NCBI RefSeq assembly: GCF_923079645.1
Contig: NZ_CAKLPY010000006.1
Coordinates: 1-64,000, forward strand
DNA: 64,000 bases
Reading direction: 5' to 3'
Source: Emticicia aquatica
GTDB lineage: Bacteria > Bacteroidota > Bacteroidia > Cytophagales > Spirosomataceae
Position 1 is the stretch's first letter; each line of letters begins with the position of its first letter. Below are positions 55,193-64,000 of the stretch, in pieces. Both the position numbers and the translations under genes were made by a program. Below the pieces are notes generated by a model. The model was given only the letters and a program-made list of their open reading frames with translations. It was not told where the DNA came from and searched no databases.

Positions 55193-56497
55193 TCATTTTA
55201 TTGCATAGCTCACAAACGCAATTTTCTTACTATCGGCACTCCATGACGGGACGTTGATTGTTCCTTGACCACCAAAGAAGACAGGTGTTAAGTCTTTAAT
55301 TTCTTTGGTTTTAATATCCATTAAACGAAGTTTTACCTGTTTCCCAAATAAATGGGCTTGTTTCTCGTCAGATTGATAAGAGATATATGCAATCCATTTT
55401 CCATCAGGCGATGGATGTGCAAACCAATTTGAATTTTCATCGAATGTCAATTGCTCTGGATTTGAACCATCGGCGTTCATTCTCCAAATTTGCATACGTC
55501 CTGTTCGATATGAATTGAAATAAATATATTTACCATCGGGCGAATAATCTGGACCATCATCTAAACCTTCTGTGGTAGTTAGTCTTTTTTCTTTCCCACC
55601 TTCAATGCCTATTGTATAAATATCATAATTGCCATTTCGTTCTCCACAATAAGCCAATGTTTTGCCATCAGCACTCCAACCATGCCAAAACGACATTACT
55701 TCTGTGGTTATTCTTCGAGGTTCTCCACCACCAATCGGCAATACATAAATAGCTGATTTATAGCGTTTTTTGGAAGTATCGTTTTGTGCAACATTACTAA
55801 TAGCCAGCCATTTTTTATCGGGCGAAATTCCGTGGTCATTATTATTATTTATAGCGAAACCTGTATTTAGCATATTCATTTTCTTGGTAGCCACATCAAT
55901 TGTATAAAGTTTTCCGTAGCTATTTAAAATCAGGTAATTGTCGGGATGCCAATTGGGTGCTTCAAAATGTTTGTTGGTTGCTAAAACCGTTTCGATTTTA
56001 CCAGTTGAAATATCCACTGTTTGGATATAGCTTGTAGTATCTGTCTTTGGTTTTTCTGGGTTGTATTGATGGTTCGATTGTCCAATCAATTTCCATTGAC
56101 CTTTGATTTTTTCTAACATTCTGACTTCATGCGAAAGCATTTCTTTTCCCTCCTTACTTATAGAAACTTCGTCATGAATAACCCAAGCTGATGAGTTTCC
56201 GATGCTCATCCGATAATTTGAATGAATCGAAAAACCGCCTCCATTCATCATACTTGCAGGGGCATTGGCAATTCGGTCTGAAGAAAAATCTAAAACTCTA
56301 CCATCAGTTGTCGAAATCAATACACGACCGTTTGGTTTTACTTCCCAACATTCAGCGTGTCCTTTGGCATCACCCATTCGCCAAGTAGCCCCTTCCTTTT
56401 CTAATAAGTTAATTATTGCCAAAGAATCTTGGCTTGTTTGTCCACACACATTCCCAATAATGAGAATCTGTATGATTATCAATAGATATTTTTGCAT
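55193..56497 (-). CDS. Secreted PD40/TolB-like beta-propeller protein with SnoaL-like N-terminus
   Basis: 434 aa from ATG 56497 (MQKYLLIIIQILIIGNVCGQ signal peptide); an ATG 29 codons upstream was rejected. The N-terminal about 130 residues are DUF4440/SnoaL-like (EKEGATWRMGDAKGHAECWE; GQWKLIGQSNHQYN). A WD40-like propeller follows with PD40 motifs (APNWHPDNYLILNS; GISPDKKWLAIS; GPDYSPDGKYIYFN; AHPSPDGKWIAYI). Function unknown; likely carbohydrate-related by context. Confidence 0.85.
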   Translation of the reverse strand: MQKYLLIIIQILIIGNVCGQTSQDSLAIINLLEKEGATWRMGDAKGHAECWEVKPNGRVLISTTDGRVLDFSSDRIANAPASMMNGGGFSIHSNYRMSIGNSSAWVIHDEVSISKEGKEMLSHEVRMLEKIKGQWKLIGQSNHQYNPEKPKTDTTSYIQTVDISTGKIETVLATNKHFEAPNWHPDNYLILNSYGKLYTIDVATKKMNMLNTGFAINNNNDHGISPDKKWLAISNVAQNDTSKKRYKSAIYVLPIGGGEPRRITTEVMSFWHGWSADGKTLAYCGERNGNYDIYTIGIEGGKEKRLTTTEGLDDGPDYSPDGKYIYFNSYRTGRMQIWRMNADGSNPEQLTFDENSNWFAHPSPDGKWIAYISYQSDEKQAHLFGKQVKLRLMDIKTKEIKDLTPVFFGGQGTINVPSWSADSKKIAFVSYAIK

Positions 56498-56619
56498 GAT
56501 AGTACTGTTTATTGTTAACTGATTATATATGTTTTGAAGCATTTCAATGATAATATCATTTTTTCTATCATTCTTATTAGGCAATAGAATATTAGCCCAG
56601 ACGATAGTCAGGGAAGCAC

Positions 56620-56655
56620 CAACAAAAAACTCAATTATTAATGGGATTTTTGTTG
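56620..56655 (-). terminator. Terminator after the sugar isomerase gene
   Basis: CAACAAAAA (56620-56628) and TTTTTGTTG (56647-56655) form a 9-bp inverted repeat 22 bp past the stop codon of the isomerase gene (minus strand). Confidence 0.6.
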
Positions 56656-56676
56656 AAACTCAAAAACTAATACGGA

Positions 56677-57546
56677 TTAATTAAAGCCAAACTTTTTTAA
56701 GCCTTCTTTACTGATTTTGATGGCATCTAATGGCTGTAATCCATCAAATGTTTGGTCTTGTTCTACAATGTAGTATTTCATTCCAGATAGCTTTTTGTTA
56801 GCCAAGATTCGCTTGAAATCAATTTTTCCTTGTCCAACTGGAGCAAATCGCTCTTGCGAATCCATGTCTTTTACATGCCAAATCTTAAAGCGTCCTGGGT
56901 ATCTTTGAAAATATGCCACTGGGTCGGCTCCAGCTTTTGTTACCCAATATAAATCCATCTGAAAGTTTACGAATTTAGGGTCCAGATGCTCTAATAAATA
57001 ATCTAATACCACAACGCCATCTTTGTTGGGTTTAAGTTCAAAATCATGATTATGATAAAGAAACTCTAAACCTGCTGCGTGAGCCTTCTGAGCAATTGTA
57101 TTTAGAATATCGGCTAATTTCTCTACTGTTCCTTCCATACCCAAAGTTCTTGTTTTCGGGTCGAATTTAAACATTCCCATTGGTGGTACTGGAGCAATGA
57201 AGTATTTAAAACCAGCAGCTTTCACATCAGCAATTAATTTATCTGCATTATCGAGCGTCATTGAACCCATGTGAACTGAAATGGGTTGCAATCCTAAACT
57301 TTTAAGATACGACTTAAACTCATCGGGAGTCATTCCATAAAATTTTCCATCTTTATAATCTACTGCTTCAATGTATTTATACCCCAAGTCGGCTACTTGT
57401 TTGAGCGTATTTTTAGGGTCTTTACCCATTTCGTTACGAACAGTGTAGAGTGTCATGCCGCCCCATTTTTTCTGAGAAAAAACAGCGAGATTCATTAACA
57501 TCAAGATAGAAAGGCTTAGTAGCCTAAAAAAATACAAGTTTTTCAT
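56677..57546 (-). CDS. Secreted sugar phosphate isomerase/epimerase-like protein
   Basis: 289 aa. Signal sequence MKNLYFFRLLSLSILMLMNL then AVFSQ. AP-endonuclease-2/xylose-isomerase-like TIM barrel, with metal-site regions FLYHNHDFEL, FQMDLYWVTKAG, WHVKDMDSQE and YYIVEQD. Likely acts on keto-sugars; exact substrate unknown. Same strand as the PD40 and Gfo/Idh genes (about 180 bp gap with terminator). A minus-strand TATTTTTG box (57705-57698) lies 150 bp upstream. Confidence 0.9.
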   Translation of the reverse strand: MKNLYFFRLLSLSILMLMNLAVFSQKKWGGMTLYTVRNEMGKDPKNTLKQVADLGYKYIEAVDYKDGKFYGMTPDEFKSYLKSLGLQPISVHMGSMTLDNADKLIADVKAAGFKYFIAPVPPMGMFKFDPKTRTLGMEGTVEKLADILNTIAQKAHAAGLEFLYHNHDFELKPNKDGVVVLDYLLEHLDPKFVNFQMDLYWVTKAGADPVAYFQRYPGRFKIWHVKDMDSQERFAPVGQGKIDFKRILANKKLSGMKYYIVEQDQTFDGLQPLDAIKISKEGLKKFGFN

Positions 57547-57697
57547 TTGATAAAGGTTTTAGATGATAATTGATAACGAATAAGTGAATTTTAGATATTG
57601 ACTAATAAAACTTATCAGTGCTTGTTCTATCATCAAACTCTATCTGAAAAACTATATTCGATTCATCCGAAATAGTTCTATTTCTTATTCTTAAAGC

Positions 57698-57705
57698 AAA
57701 AATAG
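57698..57705 (-). promoter_or_regulatory. Isomerase promoter, -7 box
   Basis: Minus strand reads TATTTTTG (TAnnTTTG). The 57547-57848 gap is AT-rich and otherwise has no gene; the Nudix promoter lies on its other side. Confidence 0.45.
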
Positions 57706-57808
57706 AAAACTATTTTTTATTTTCTAAAAAAAAGATAATAAAAAAATAATATAATCTTATCTTTGATTTGTATTATAATAAGTGTTTTAAAATACAATCT
57801 TATAAACG

Positions 57809-57816
57809 TACTTTTG
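57809..57816 (+). promoter_or_regulatory. Nudix regulator promoter, -7 box
   Basis: TACTTTTG fits TAnnTTTG and is 32 bp before the ATG at 57849. A weak TTTT about 20 nt upstream could serve as -33. Confidence 0.55.
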
Positions 57817-57848
57817 TGTAGATGATTTAAAATGAAGGATTAATAAAA

Positions 57849-58562
57849 ATGAAGAAATTCGGAACAGAAAAATATATTGCAAACCTCTCAATTGACTGTG
57901 TAATATTTGGTTATGAAAATAAAGAATTGAAGGTTTTGATTGCCAAGAAAAAAATTGGCGAAGGAATTTGGAATTTACCTGGTGGTTATATCTTAAAAAC
58001 AGAAAGTATTGAAAATGCTGCCAACCGAATCTTAAAAGAACGTATCAACCTCGAAAATATATATTTAGAACAATTTCGGGTTTTTGGAAATGAAAATCGA
58101 ATCATTAAAAGCAAATTTCGGGAATTATTATTACCCTATATTACTCAAAAATACAACGAAGAAGATGCCGAATGGATAACCAATCGCTTTGTATGTATTG
58201 GCTTTTATGCCTTAGTAGAAATCAGTAAAGTAAACCCGCAAGTAGGCGAACTTGATGAATGTGTTGAATGGAGAAGTATAAAAGACATACCCGAAATGAT
58301 ACACGACCATAACGAGATTTTAATTTATGCACTCGAAGCACTTCGCCAAGACCTTGACCAAAAATTAATCGGTTTTAATCTGCTTCCAGAAACATTTACG
58401 ATGAAAGAACTCCATGCATTATACGAAGCAGTATATGACCGTGAATTTGCTATGAATAATTTCCAAAAGAAAATCTTAGATTTGAATGTTTTAGAAAGGC
58501 TTGAAAAGAAATTTACTGGAGCTCAGAATAAAGCTCCTTACCTATATAAATTTAAGAAATAA
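57849..58562 (+). CDS. Nudix-WHTH regulator (NrtR/AraR-like) with degenerate Nudix box
   Basis: 237 aa. The N-terminal Nudix-fold domain (about residues 8-150) has a box beginning GGYILKTESIENAANRI, but the catalytic REXXEE pattern is replaced by RILKERI, so hydrolysis is unlikely. A C-terminal winged-helix (FTMKELHALYEAVYDREFAM then NNFQKKIL) binds DNA. NrtR/AraR proteins of this type sense sugar or nucleotide ligands. Divergent from the exported sugar-isomerase gene, which could be a target. Confidence 0.88.
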   Translation: MKKFGTEKYIANLSIDCVIFGYENKELKVLIAKKKIGEGIWNLPGGYILKTESIENAANRILKERINLENIYLEQFRVFGNENRIIKSKFRELLLPYITQKYNEEDAEWITNRFVCIGFYALVEISKVNPQVGELDECVEWRSIKDIPEMIHDHNEILIYALEALRQDLDQKLIGFNLLPETFTMKELHALYEAVYDREFAMNNFQKKILDLNVLERLEKKFTGAQNKAPYLYKFKK

Positions 58563-58880
58563 TCAGTGTTTTAATGGGTTGGAAACAATAATCATCGGTA
58601 AATACTTGTTCGAGTGGTATACTCTAAGGGTGCAAAGGGTTCGTACACGAGCAATAATGGCGAAGCCCATCTTGCTGTAAAACATCAATAACATTCCATT
58701 GATTATCTGCAAAAGTGTAGATTTTTCACTTTTTTCTAAAAAGCCGTTACTTTATTTTGCGTAAAGTTGATAAATAAATCAGTTAAAATAGATTTTTTAG
58801 AAAGATTGATTTATGTTTTGAGTTTGACAATATTCTCTCCGTTTACCATAAAAACTTTTGAATTGTTTTCTAATTTTGAT
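58563..58880. other. Gap without a gene
   Basis: About 320 bp with no ORF beyond chance. A -7 box TAATTTTG (58871-58878) precedes the Crp/Fnr gene. Confidence 0.5.
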
Positions 58881-58900
58881 TTTTACTATTTCAGTATCTA

Positions 58901-59479
58901 ATGGAGGCATTGATAAAACATTTTAAAAAGTACATTCCACTTGATGATGAACAATTAAAGTTAATTGAGTCAAGAATTGTTAAACGAAAAATTAAACGTC
59001 GTCAAATGATTCTCCAAGAAGGCTTTGTTTGTAAACATTACTCGTTTGTGACCCAAGGACTTTTTAGAATGTATGGGGTTGATGATAAAGGTTTTGAACA
59101 TAATATTCAGTTTGCTGCCGAAGGCGATTGGATTGCCGACCTTGGAAGTTTCCACTCAAAAAAACAAAGTAAATTATTCATTGAAGCCTTAGAACCATCT
59201 GAAATTATTCAAATCGAACAAAAAGACCTTTATTTTTTGTATTTAAATGTGTTAAAACTTGACAGAGTTTTCAAGGTAACAATCGAAAATAAATTTATCG
59301 AATTACAAGACCGTGTTCTACAAACTTTCAGTTCTACGGCCGAACAACGTTATTTAAGCTTTCTTGAACACTACGCAAATTTGGCTTCTCGCTTACCCAA
59401 TACTCACATCGCTTCTTACTTAGGCATTACTCCTGAATTTTTGAGCAAAATACGCAAAAATTTATCTACTAAATCTTAA
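58901..59479 (+). CDS. Crp/Fnr-family transcriptional regulator
   Basis: 192 aa. A cyclic-nucleotide-binding-like beta roll (about residues 20-115; FVCKHYSFVTQGLFRMYGVD) is joined by a dimer helix to a small HTH (SYLGITPEFLSKIRKNL). Lacks the PRU-type cAMP pocket residues as far as can be seen, like many Bacteroidota members. Often placed beside the gene it regulates; here that would be the frameshifted SnoaL gene. Confidence 0.9.
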   Translation: MEALIKHFKKYIPLDDEQLKLIESRIVKRKIKRRQMILQEGFVCKHYSFVTQGLFRMYGVDDKGFEHNIQFAAEGDWIADLGSFHSKKQSKLFIEALEPSEIIQIEQKDLYFLYLNVLKLDRVFKVTIENKFIELQDRVLQTFSSTAEQRYLSFLEHYANLASRLPNTHIASYLGITPEFLSKIRKNLSTKS

Positions 59480-59535
59480 TCTACATTAAGGTTATTTCTT
59501 AATATAGGTTAAGGGTCTTTAGGGCTATTCTACTA

Positions 59536-59543
59536 TAATTTTG
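59536..59543 (+). promoter_or_regulatory. Promoter -7 box of the SnoaL-like gene
   Basis: TAATTTTG fits TAnnTTTG and is 14 bp before the ATG at 59558. Confidence 0.5.
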
Positions 59544-59557
59544 CATAAAAATAGAGC

Positions 59558-59934
59558 ATGGCTGGACATAAATTATTTTTCAAGCAATTTGTGCAATTTT
59601 TGAATACTTCGGATGAAAACTTAGCCCGTAGCTAATTAATCCGCAAGCATTATTCTATTTATCTCATCAAGCAGAAACTTTTGAAGGTCTTAAAGGATAC
59701 TTAACAATTATGGAAAAAATTCAGAATCATTTTTCTGAAGTACACAGGAAAATAGATGACATTTTTGGCGAAAAGGATAAATATTATGTAAAATTTTTAA
59801 TAAGTAATTTAAAAAAGGGTGTTGAAACTGTCCAAATATCATCAGTAAACGTTTATCGTTTGGCTAATAATCAAATTATAAAGGGATATGAAAATACACT
59901 CGATAAGAGAATACAACAAACAGAATCACATTAA
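59558..59934 (+). pseudogene. SnoaL-like ester-cyclase gene with one frameshift
   Basis: Frame one gives MAGHKLFFKQFVQFLNTSDE plus NLARS then a stop. After a single shift near 59628 the reading resumes LINPQALFYLSHQAETFEGL, KGYLTIMEKIQNHFSEVHRK and continues to VNVYRLANNQIIKGYEN. These are the landmarks of SnoaL-like polyketide-cyclase proteins. A single indel separates the parts, so it is either a recent pseudogene or a base-call error. The final 15 residues diverge from the usual end. Confidence 0.8.
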
Positions 59935-60029
59935 TTTACCAAATAGATATTCAAAAATAATACTTAATAATTCTTAAACTCATCATTGCCGTAAACATTC
60001 GATTCATGGCATAATCCAATCCTTTTACA

Positions 60030-60770
60030 ATGAACAAAAGTATTCTATTATCCCTCATTTGTCTTTTTGCTTTTGAAAGCTTCGGACAAACCATTAAGTT
60101 CGGAAAGCAATCCTTTGAACTTCACAACGTAACAGGCTCTATTGTCAATTTCCAAGGTAAAAAAGTTTTTAGGATTGAACGTGATTTTGAGAAGTTTCCT
60201 TTTGATTCAACTAATGTAGAGAAAACTGTCGATGACCGTCATTATGCTCGACTTACAAATTTAAATGACTTTGAAAATGGAACAATTGAGGTAAAAATGT
60301 ACAGTCAAATTCAAAATCCACCACCTTACTCTGGTGTAGCTGGATTTATTGGTCTTTATTTCAGAATTCAAGAAGATGATTCTGCCTGGGAATCAATTTA
60401 TGTAAGACCTAAAGTTGGAAGAGTTGATAACCAGTTATTTAGAAATCACACTGTTCAGTATTTTTCCTATCCAAACTTTAAGTTTGATACATTACGCAAA
60501 ATTGCTCCTTTTAAATATGAAGGTTCTGCACCTGTAGCTTTGAATGAATGGATTAAGATGCGAATTGAAGTGAATGGAGAAACAGCAGAGATGTTTATTA
60601 ATGATGCAAAATACTCCACATTTGTAGTAGATAAGATGCTTGGTGAAGGTAAAAAAGGATATATTGGATTATACGTTGATTGTGGTACAATAGGTTATTT
60701 CAAGGATTTAAAAGTTACTAAAAAAGCCTTGAAAGTGAAGAAAGCAGGAGAGAAAGTGAATAATATTTAA
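60030..60770 (+). CDS. Secreted jelly-roll (LamG/DUF1080-like) protein
   Basis: 246 aa. Signal peptide MNKSILLSLICLFAFESFGQ. The body is a ConA-like jelly roll with FENGTIEVKMYSQIQNPPPY, GFIGLYFRIQEDDSAWESIY and the end GYIGLYVDCGTIGYFKDLKV, as in 3-keto-disaccharide hydrolase/DUF1080 relatives. Possibly binds or cleaves sugars; catalytic residues not identified. Confidence 0.75.
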   Translation: MNKSILLSLICLFAFESFGQTIKFGKQSFELHNVTGSIVNFQGKKVFRIERDFEKFPFDSTNVEKTVDDRHYARLTNLNDFENGTIEVKMYSQIQNPPPYSGVAGFIGLYFRIQEDDSAWESIYVRPKVGRVDNQLFRNHTVQYFSYPNFKFDTLRKIAPFKYEGSAPVALNEWIKMRIEVNGETAEMFINDAKYSTFVVDKMLGEGKKGYIGLYVDCGTIGYFKDLKVTKKALKVKKAGEKVNNI

Positions 60771-60821
60771 TTAACAAAAGATGGGATGGGATATCTTCTT
60801 TTCTAACGAAAAATGAGTTTT

Positions 60822-60974
60822 TTAGCCATAACGTGTGCCGACAGAATAAAAAATGTAGCCTTGATAAGGAACTACATTGTGGCCTTTACACGCCAATTCT
60901 ATTGCTGATTTGTTAGCCTCCACCAGAGCAACTTCGACGGGAAATATAACACCTTTCTCCAATTTTTCCACCAA
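60822..60974 (-). pseudogene. Short coding remnant, unknown family
   Basis: A minus-strand frame of 50 codons between two stops reads LVEKLEKGVIFPVEVALVEA then NKSAIELACKGHNVVPYQGY and IFYSVGTRYG. Start only by TTG. The composition is protein-like; the family is not recognised. The remaining 60771-61280 gap shows nothing else. Confidence 0.35.
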
Positions 60975-61280
60975 CTATTTTTGAGTAAACTACCCCAAAA
61001 GTAAATTCAAACTTTGATGCAAATCCAACTTTTTTGACTATTCTTCATACATGATATATATATACACAAGTTTTTAGAACTGTCCAGAAACTTAGACTTA
61101 TTGCACATCAATAATAAATAGTTTTTTTTAAAATTTTATCCATTTTTATAAAATTAAATGTAATTAATCGAACGCAGATAACACAGATGTTAGCAATGCA
61201 GATTTACACTGATTTTTTAATATTTATCGGCGTAAATCAGTTATAACAATAGCCATTAGCGTTCTATTTTGCAACTTAAA

Positions 61281-62468
<1,188 letters not shown>

Positions 62469-62518
62469 TCAGGGTTAAATGTATTTTTTCAAGAATTAAT
62501 TTAACTTAATTTTGAATA

Positions 62519-62549
62519 CAAACTTAAAAACAAACATTATACTTTCAAA
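62519..62549 (-). promoter_or_regulatory. Esterase promoter
   Basis: Minus strand shows TTTG (62549-62546) and TAAGTTTG (62526-62519) separated by 19 nt, a full match to the Bacteroidota promoter consensus. The 5-prime leader is about 45 nt. Confidence 0.75.
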
Positions 62550-62830
62550 TATTTTCTTTTATTTTCCTTTATTTTCTTTTATTTTTGTTTCGATAAAATA
62601 TTTTCGAGGTTTTGGGTTACAACTAAACACCGAAATCATACTCTCAACAGCAAACAGTTTCAAAATTGCAAAATGTTACCAAACCAAAGAAGAGATAGAA
62701 TTTTAGATTTATTAAACGCGTATGCGGCAAAAATAGTTTGACAGTTTTTAGCTCAAAAGCTTATGCGACTGCATAAAAGCGATGTTATCAAGCGTTTATT
62801 CTCAGCAAAATGCTTCAGTATTTCGGCTGG

Positions 62831-62927
62831 GTCAACATTCTATTAGCTAGGTATTCACTCAAGCATCGCTGCAATTATCTGGAGTGTTGGCGTGCCAGTC
62901 AACATTCTATTAGCTAGGTATTCACTC
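62831..62927. repeat. Two copies of a 30-bp direct repeat, 37 nt apart
   Basis: GTCAACATTCTATTAGCTAG followed by GTATTCACTC occurs exactly at 62831-62860 and 62898-62927. No third copy is seen. The rest of the 62466-63320 gap has no gene. Confidence 0.85.
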
Positions 62928-63320
62928 TGAATAATAAATTCTTTTGTTTTTCACGAGGTCGCCATTTGAATTATTTTTTCAGATATTAGTTTGCAGATTT
63001 GGTTTTTAACATTTGATTAGAGCAGGTTATTAGCTTTTTAGTCTTTAGCACCTTTATTTGTTGGGCAACATTTTGAAAGCATTGGTGTGTAAAATCGTTT
63101 ATATCAAACATATAACATTTGTAAAGGGTTGATATTTAATCGCAGCGGCGAACCGTAAATTAACCTAACATTATAATGCAAGCATTAGAAAAATTTGTTC
63201 TGCGAAACAAAAAATAGAACAAAACTTTTGGATATTTATAAGTTATAGACTATGTTGAGCAGCGTCTAAAAAATTGAAAAATAAATACTCGATATATTAA
63301 TTTAAACCCATATTAATATT

Positions 63321-63779
63321 ATGAAAAAGTTACAATTTAAAGTAAGCATCAAAGCACCTTTGACCAAGGTATATAATTTTATGCTTGGCACTAATAGTAA
63401 AACAACTTATGAGCAGTGGACCTCCGTGTTTAACCCAACATCAACTTATGAAGGACGTTGGGAAAAGGGGAATAAAATTCTTTTTTTGGGAGTAGATGAG
63501 AATGGAGAAAAGGGAGGTATGATTTCCAAGATAGCTGAAAATATTCCCAATCATTTTGTTTCAATTCAACACTATGGTATTCTAAAAGCTGATGAGGAAA
63601 TTACAGAAGGACCAGAAGTAGAAAAATGGGCAAACGGATTTGAAAATTATACCTTTGAAGAAAATAATGGAATTACAATTGTTACTGTTGAATTAGACAC
63701 AGATGAAGATTTTTTAACATATATGAATCAAACCTACCCAAAAGCACTCGACAGATTGAAAGAACTTTGTGAAAAATAA
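63321..63779 (+). CDS. SRPBCC-domain (AHSA1-like) protein
   Basis: 152 aa, one START-like domain: KLQFKVSIKAPLTKVYNFML at the start, a YEGRWEKGNKILFLGVDENG strand pair and the C-terminal helix LTYMNQTYPKALDRLKELCE. Cytosolic; binds hydrophobic ligand or acts as a chaperone partner; no substrate can be assigned. Single gene. Confidence 0.85.
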   Translation: MKKLQFKVSIKAPLTKVYNFMLGTNSKTTYEQWTSVFNPTSTYEGRWEKGNKILFLGVDENGEKGGMISKIAENIPNHFVSIQHYGILKADEEITEGPEVEKWANGFENYTFEENNGITIVTVELDTDEDFLTYMNQTYPKALDRLKELCEK

Positions 63780-64000
63780 AGTTTTTAAAAATATCTAAAA
63801 AATACAAAGAAATATATAGAACCTATTACATTGATTTGCTAAATGTTGCTGAATTGTGACCCACCAAAACGGTGTTTCTTTAAAACATTTTTATAAGATA
63901 CATCACTATAAATAATTTTGAACCAATCTGATTTTGCTCTTATAAAAAAAAAATTCAACGGGGTCATTCAGAACCTGGTATGCAGATTTGGTGAGAGGAT

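Noticed and set aside
62512..62706. 64-aa ORF upstream of the esterase gene
   Set aside because: Overlaps the esterase promoter and is Phe/Ile-rich by AT bias.

Overview
The window looks like a chromosomal segment of a Bacteroidota bacterium, most likely a Cytophagales/Spirosomaceae-type organism (Emticicia, Arcicella, Flectobacillus or Runella relatives). The reasons are an AT-rich genome, SusC/SusD pairs, 7TMR-DISM histidine kinases, VCBS/ASPIC-UnbV lipoproteins, a very large Ig-like surface protein whose C-terminus resembles the adhesion or sorting modules of this order, and promoters of the Bacteroidota type (-33 TTTG, -7 TAnnTTTG). The genus is an inference from memory of these families.

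Region 1 (1-15600) is a complete type I-B CRISPR-Cas locus. It has an array of 54 visible repeats and 53 spacers, which probably continues left of position 1, and a leader. The leftward operon reads cas8b-cas7-cas5-cas3-(AAA/DUF4143 ATPase)-cas4-cas1-cas2, with a separate cas6-WYL regulator pair to the right. In the gap between the cas8b promoter and the cas6-WYL pair lies a short rightward RNA gene built from two half CRISPR repeats around a 28-nt pseudo-spacer. The first 17 nt of that pseudo-spacer match, at 16 of 17 positions, a CCA-flanked site about 75 bp upstream that lies within the cas8b promoter region and on the -33 box of the small RNA's own promoter. This is the layout expected of a crRNA-like guide (CreR-type) that lets Cascade repress its own operon. 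It is the main discovery of the window. A 68-aa orphan protein is encoded just downstream of it.

Region 2 (15600-23800) is an accessory island. It carries decayed ORFs, a serine recombinase with three dyads at exact 21-bp spacing beside it, a diverged inverted repeat about 3.7 kb apart, and small secreted or membrane proteins (VOC, intradiol dioxygenase, SnoaL/DUF4440, DinB, lipocalin-like, two 4-TM proteins). A stand-alone LytTR protein and a stand-alone LuxR-type HTH protein close it. Region 3 (23800-28430) is a sensory locus: two tandem 7TMR-DISM histidine kinases whose kinase halves are nearly identical while their sensor halves diverge, facing a NarL-type response regulator. A triple CATGGTTTACCATG operator lies upstream. 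A 1111-aa surface protein follows.

Region 4 (32100-52700) is a galactoside utilisation locus: SusC, SusD, two giant VCBS/ASPIC lipoproteins, galactokinase, GH36 alpha-galactosidase, a GntR-type regulator with a sugar-binding-like domain, and an SSS symporter, with AraC-type genes at the divergent end. The likely flow is SusCD capture of an alpha-galactoside, periplasmic alpha-galactosidase cleavage, symporter import of galactose and phosphorylation by GalK. Region 5 (52700-64000) holds AraC, Gfo/Idh/MocA oxidoreductase, PD40 and sugar-isomerase genes, a Nudix-WHTH regulator with a degenerate Nudix box, a Crp/Fnr regulator beside a frameshifted SnoaL gene, a jelly-roll protein, a secreted esterase and an SRPBCC protein. 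No rRNA or tRNA gene was seen.
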